Source: an uncultured Eubacteriales bacterium
GTDB lineage: Bacteria > Bacillota_I > Bacilli_A > RF39 > UBA660
Length of the DNA: 7,368 bases
Reading direction: 5' to 3'
Assembly: GCA_900321645.1 (NCBI GenBank)
Contig: ONWZ01000009.1
Location: 1 to 7,368 of the forward strand
Below are positions 5,715 through 7,368 of this stretch, piece by piece. Each line of letters begins with the position of its first letter. Position 1 is the first letter of the stretch. A program made the position numbers and the translations under genes. Below the pieces are notes generated by a model. That model was not told where the DNA came from. It was given only the letters and a program-made list of their open reading frames with translations, and searched no databases.

Positions 5715-6933
5715 AGATGTACACGCAAGAGAAATATTAGATTCTAGAGGAAATCCAACGGTGGAAGTAGATGTCATTCTAGAAAACGGAATTATGGGAA
5801 GAGCTGCAGTGCCTTCTGGAGCATCTACTGGCGAAAGAGAAGCATTGGAACTTCGTGATGGGGATAAAGCAAGATACTTAGGAAAGGGAACCCTAAAAGC
5901 TGTATCTAATGTAAATGGACCATTAAGGGACTTAGTAATTGGTATGGATGCTGAAAATCAAAAAGAATTAGACTATGCCATGATTAATTTAGATGGTACT
6001 GAAACTAAATCAAAATTTGGTGCTAATGCTATTTTAGGTATATCTATGGCTGCCATAAAAGCCAGTGCTATAAATAAAGGAGTACCGCTATATAAATATA
6101 TTGGAAATGGTACAACTCTTCCTAGACCAATGATGAATGTCATTAATGGTGGTGCTCACGCCGATAATAAACTAGATTTCCAAGAGTTTATGATTATTCC
6201 AGAAAGAGATACCATCCATGAAAGAGTAAGAGTAGGAGCCGAAGTATTTCATAATTTAAAGAAAGTATTAAATGAAAAAGGACTAGCAACTGGTGTCGGT
6301 GATGAAGGTGGTTTCGCTCCAAACTTAGAATCAAATAGTGAGGGTTTTGAACTAATTACAGAAGCCATCAAAAGAGCTGGATATGTTCCTGGTAAAGATG
6401 TAAATCTTGGTATTGATGTTGCCGCATCTGAATTTTATAAAGATGGGAAATATGAATTAGTTGGTGAAGGAAGATCATTAACTACTGATGAACTAATTGA
6501 TTATTATGAAGAATTAGTAAATAAATATCCAATTATCTCAATTGAAGATCCAGTTGACGAAAATGATTGGGAAGGATTCAAGAAAATAACTGAAAAATTA
6601 GGTGATAAAATTCAATTAGTGGGTGACGATTTATTCGTTACTAATAAGAAATGCCTACAAAAGGGTATTGATATGCATGCTGGTAATGCCATTCTCTTAA
6701 AAGTTAATCAAATTGGTACCATTACTGAAACACTAGAAACAATTGAACTTGCAAGAAGTAATGGATATAAAACCATAATATCTCACCGTAGTGGAGAAAC
6801 CGAAGATACTACGATTGCTGACTTGGCAGTTGGCCTTAATCTAGGGCAAATTAAAACTGGTTCAATGTCTCGTACCGACAGAATATGTAAATATAACCAA
6901 CTTATGAGAATTGAAGAAGAATTGACAAAATAA
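5704..6933 (+). CDS. eno: Enolase (phosphopyruvate hydratase)
   Basis: Enolase converts 2-phosphoglycerate to phosphoenolpyruvate in glycolysis; PEP also feeds MurA in wall synthesis. Of 409 residues, the key ones are visible: SGASTG loop (38-43), HADN with His152, QEF with Glu161, GDEGGF with Glu201, metal ligands Asp238 (GIDVAASEF), Glu281 (IEDP) and Asp308 (VGDDLF), catalytic Lys333 (LLKVNQIGT), SHRSGETED with His361, and Lys384 (IKTGS). It is about 20 residues shorter than the B. subtilis enzyme, mainly because it stops right after RIEEELTK with no C-terminal tail; the active site is complete. The ATG at 5704 has AGAGGA (5691-5696) and overlaps the phosphoesterase stop. In many Firmicutes eno instead follows gapA-pgk-tpiA-gpmI, so this placement is unusual. 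Confidence 0.97.
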   Translation: MKIKDVHAREILDSRGNPTVEVDVILENGIMGRAAVPSGASTGEREALELRDGDKARYLGKGTLKAVSNVNGPLRDLVIGMDAENQKELDYAMINLDGTETKSKFGANAILGISMAAIKASAINKGVPLYKYIGNGTTLPRPMMNVINGGAHADNKLDFQEFMIIPERDTIHERVRVGAEVFHNLKKVLNEKGLATGVGDEGGFAPNLESNSEGFELITEAIKRAGYVPGKDVNLGIDVAASEFYKDGKYELVGEGRSLTTDELIDYYEELVNKYPIISIEDPVDENDWEGFKKITEKLGDKIQLVGDDLFVTNKKCLQKGIDMHAGNAILLKVNQIGTITETLETIELARSNGYKTIISHRSGETEDTTIADLAVGLNLGQIKTGSMSRTDRICKYNQLMRIEEELTK

Positions 6934-6944
6934 TTCTTCTTTTT
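6914..6944 (+). terminator. AT-rich intrinsic terminator overlapping the eno stop
   Basis: AAGAAGAATT (6914-6923) pairs perfectly with AATTCTTCTT (6932-6941) around an 8-base loop (6924-6931), and a T-rich tract follows (TTT, A, TTTT). The left arm encodes the last eno codons and the stop codon TAA (6931-6933) enters the right arm, so ribosomes finishing eno would cover the hairpin. Termination strength is uncertain because the stem is weak, and cse60 starts only 17 bases later. Confidence 0.6.
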
Positions 6945-6948
6945 ATTT

Positions 6949-6954
6949 TATAAT
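6949..6954 (+). promoter_or_regulatory. Possible -10 element directly before cse60
   Basis: TATAAT is followed by six bases and then the ATG at 6961, so initiation at the usual distance would fall on the A of the start codon and give a leaderless mRNA. The nearest TTGACA (6922-6927) is 21 bases away, too far for sigma-A. With TATTTT (6944-6949) as the -10 the spacing would be 16 and the leader about 5 bases. Neither matches the B. subtilis sigma-E pattern well. Confidence 0.35.
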
Positions 6955-6960
6955 AATCTC

Positions 6961-7131
6961 ATGAAAATAAAAATATTTGATGAAGCTCATGAAAAAGACT
7001 TAGAGGAAGATATTAGTAAATTTATCGAAGAAAAGAAACCTAATATTATTGATATTAAGTTTTCAGTATCATGCTCTATTTATGCTGAAGAACAAATTTA
7101 TTGTTTTTCTGCCCTTATAATGTATAAGTGA
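6961..7131 (+). CDS. cse60: Cse60 family sporulation protein
   Basis: This 56-residue ORF begins MKIKIFDEAHEKDLEED and ends with EEQIYCFSALIMY, which matches my recollection of the small Cse60 family: KxFDExHEKDLE at the N-terminus, a VDIKY-like strand in the middle (here IIDIKFSVS) and a QIYCFSA end. In Bacillus subtilis cse60 is a mother-cell, sigma-E-dependent sporulation gene with no known biochemical activity. The reading frame is the same as eno, 27 bases after its stop, and the only upstream in-frame codon of note is that stop, so the ATG at 6961 is the only plausible start. There is no Shine-Dalgarno: no G at all occurs between 6925 and 6960. TGA ends the gene, evidence for the standard code. 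It is transcribed either leaderless or by readthrough from eno. Confidence 0.83.
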   Translation: MKIKIFDEAHEKDLEEDISKFIEEKKPNIIDIKFSVSCSIYAEEQIYCFSALIMYK

Positions 7132-7133
7132 TT

Positions 7134-7162
7134 TTGACAAAAACAAACAAATGTGTTATAAT
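7134..7162 (+). promoter_or_regulatory. Consensus extended -10 sigma-A promoter for the last gene
   Basis: TTGACA (7134-7139), a 17-base spacer, TATAAT (7157-7162) and a TG extended -10 (7154-7155) form a full-consensus promoter 3 bases after the cse60 stop. Initiation near 7169-7171 gives a leader of only about 15-17 bases that contains just the ribosome binding site. Confidence 0.88.
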
Positions 7163-7185
7163 ACATCCCTGAAAGAGGGGATAAT

Positions 7186-7368
7186 ATGGCATATTATTTT
7201 ACCGTTAGTAAAAAGAAAGGTGAATATACACCTTTAGATATTACTAAATCAAAGTATTTTACCAAATTATCTAAGTTTAAAGGATTAGGTTTATCACTTC
7301 AAGAAATTGATATGTTTACAATGATGTTTAATGACGAAGAAGAATTGAGAAATAGTTTATATAGTGAA
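7186..7368 (+). CDS. Unrecognised protein, 3' truncated by window
   Basis: The first 61 codons are visible, open to the window edge, after a good ribosome binding site AGAGGGG (7174-7180). The peptide starts MAYYFTVSKKKGEY, is rich in Lys, Tyr and Phe, and includes a helical-looking segment (LSLQEIDMFTMMFNDEEEL). There is no signal peptide or membrane span in the visible part. I do not recognise the family. The stop-free frame, strong promoter and ribosome binding site make it a real gene; strong constitutive expression is expected from the promoter. Confidence 0.8.
   Translation, partial: MAYYFTVSKKKGEYTPLDITKSKYFTKLSKFKGLGLSLQEIDMFTMMFNDEEELRNSLYSE

Noticed and set aside
6922..6954. TTGACA plus TATAAT as a standard promoter for cse60
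   Set aside because: The spacing is 21 bases, outside the usual 16-18, and the TTGACA lies in eno codons and the terminator arm.
7166..7181. Hairpin TCCCT/AGGGG sequestering the ribosome binding site of the last gene
   Set aside because: The expected transcription start (about 7169-7171) would remove most of the left arm, and the stem is only about four pairs.
1..7368. Insertion sequences, CRISPR arrays, tRNA or rRNA genes, or an alternative genetic code
   Set aside because: No transposase, spaced identical repeats or RNA-gene signature was seen. Trp is always TGG and TGA terminates cse60.

Overview
The window is AT-rich and nearly all coding on the + strand. It looks like chromosomal DNA of a low-GC Firmicute, probably a gut-type Bacilli or Erysipelotrichia-like lineage. 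The reasons are the AT-biased codons, AGGAGGTGAT-type ribosome binding sites, a Cse60 sporulation-family gene, and a long Cna-B repeat surface protein ending in a sorting signal. Tryptophan is always TGG and TGA serves as a stop (cse60), so this is the standard bacterial code and not the Mycoplasma code. The taxonomic placement is inference.

Layout: (1) 2-2608, the 3' part of a large surface protein with eight complete Cna-B-type repeats and the tail of a ninth, a PPQTG variant sorting motif, a hydrophobic segment and a basic tail, closed by a terminator with a GCAA loop at 2612-2637. (2) 2668-3996, a two-gene unit: a compact PuuD-type class I glutamine amidotransferase / gamma-glutamyl hydrolase and glutamate racemase (murI). 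(3) 3997-4144, a dense regulatory gap: a fully consensus sigma-A promoter, then within about 15 bases an unusually GC-rich hairpin with six T, then a second promoter immediately before uppS. (4) 4145-6933, three genes with overlapping ends: uppS, a calcineurin-like metallophosphoesterase and enolase, ended by an AT-rich hairpin that overlaps the eno stop. (5) 6961-7131, cse60, too short for a length-filtered ORF search and lacking any Shine-Dalgarno sequence. (6) 7186 to the window end, the start of an unrecognised gene behind a perfect extended -10 promoter.

Much of the block could feed the cell envelope. MurI makes D-glutamate, UppS makes the C55 lipid carrier, enolase makes the PEP used by MurA as well as by glycolysis, and the first gene is a wall-anchored product. 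This functional grouping is inference. No mobile element, CRISPR array, tRNA or rRNA gene was seen. The points most worth checking are the promoter/terminator pair before uppS with its overlapping 41-codon ORF, the apparent leaderless start of cse60, and the CNT-to-CGT change at the first catalytic cysteine of MurI.
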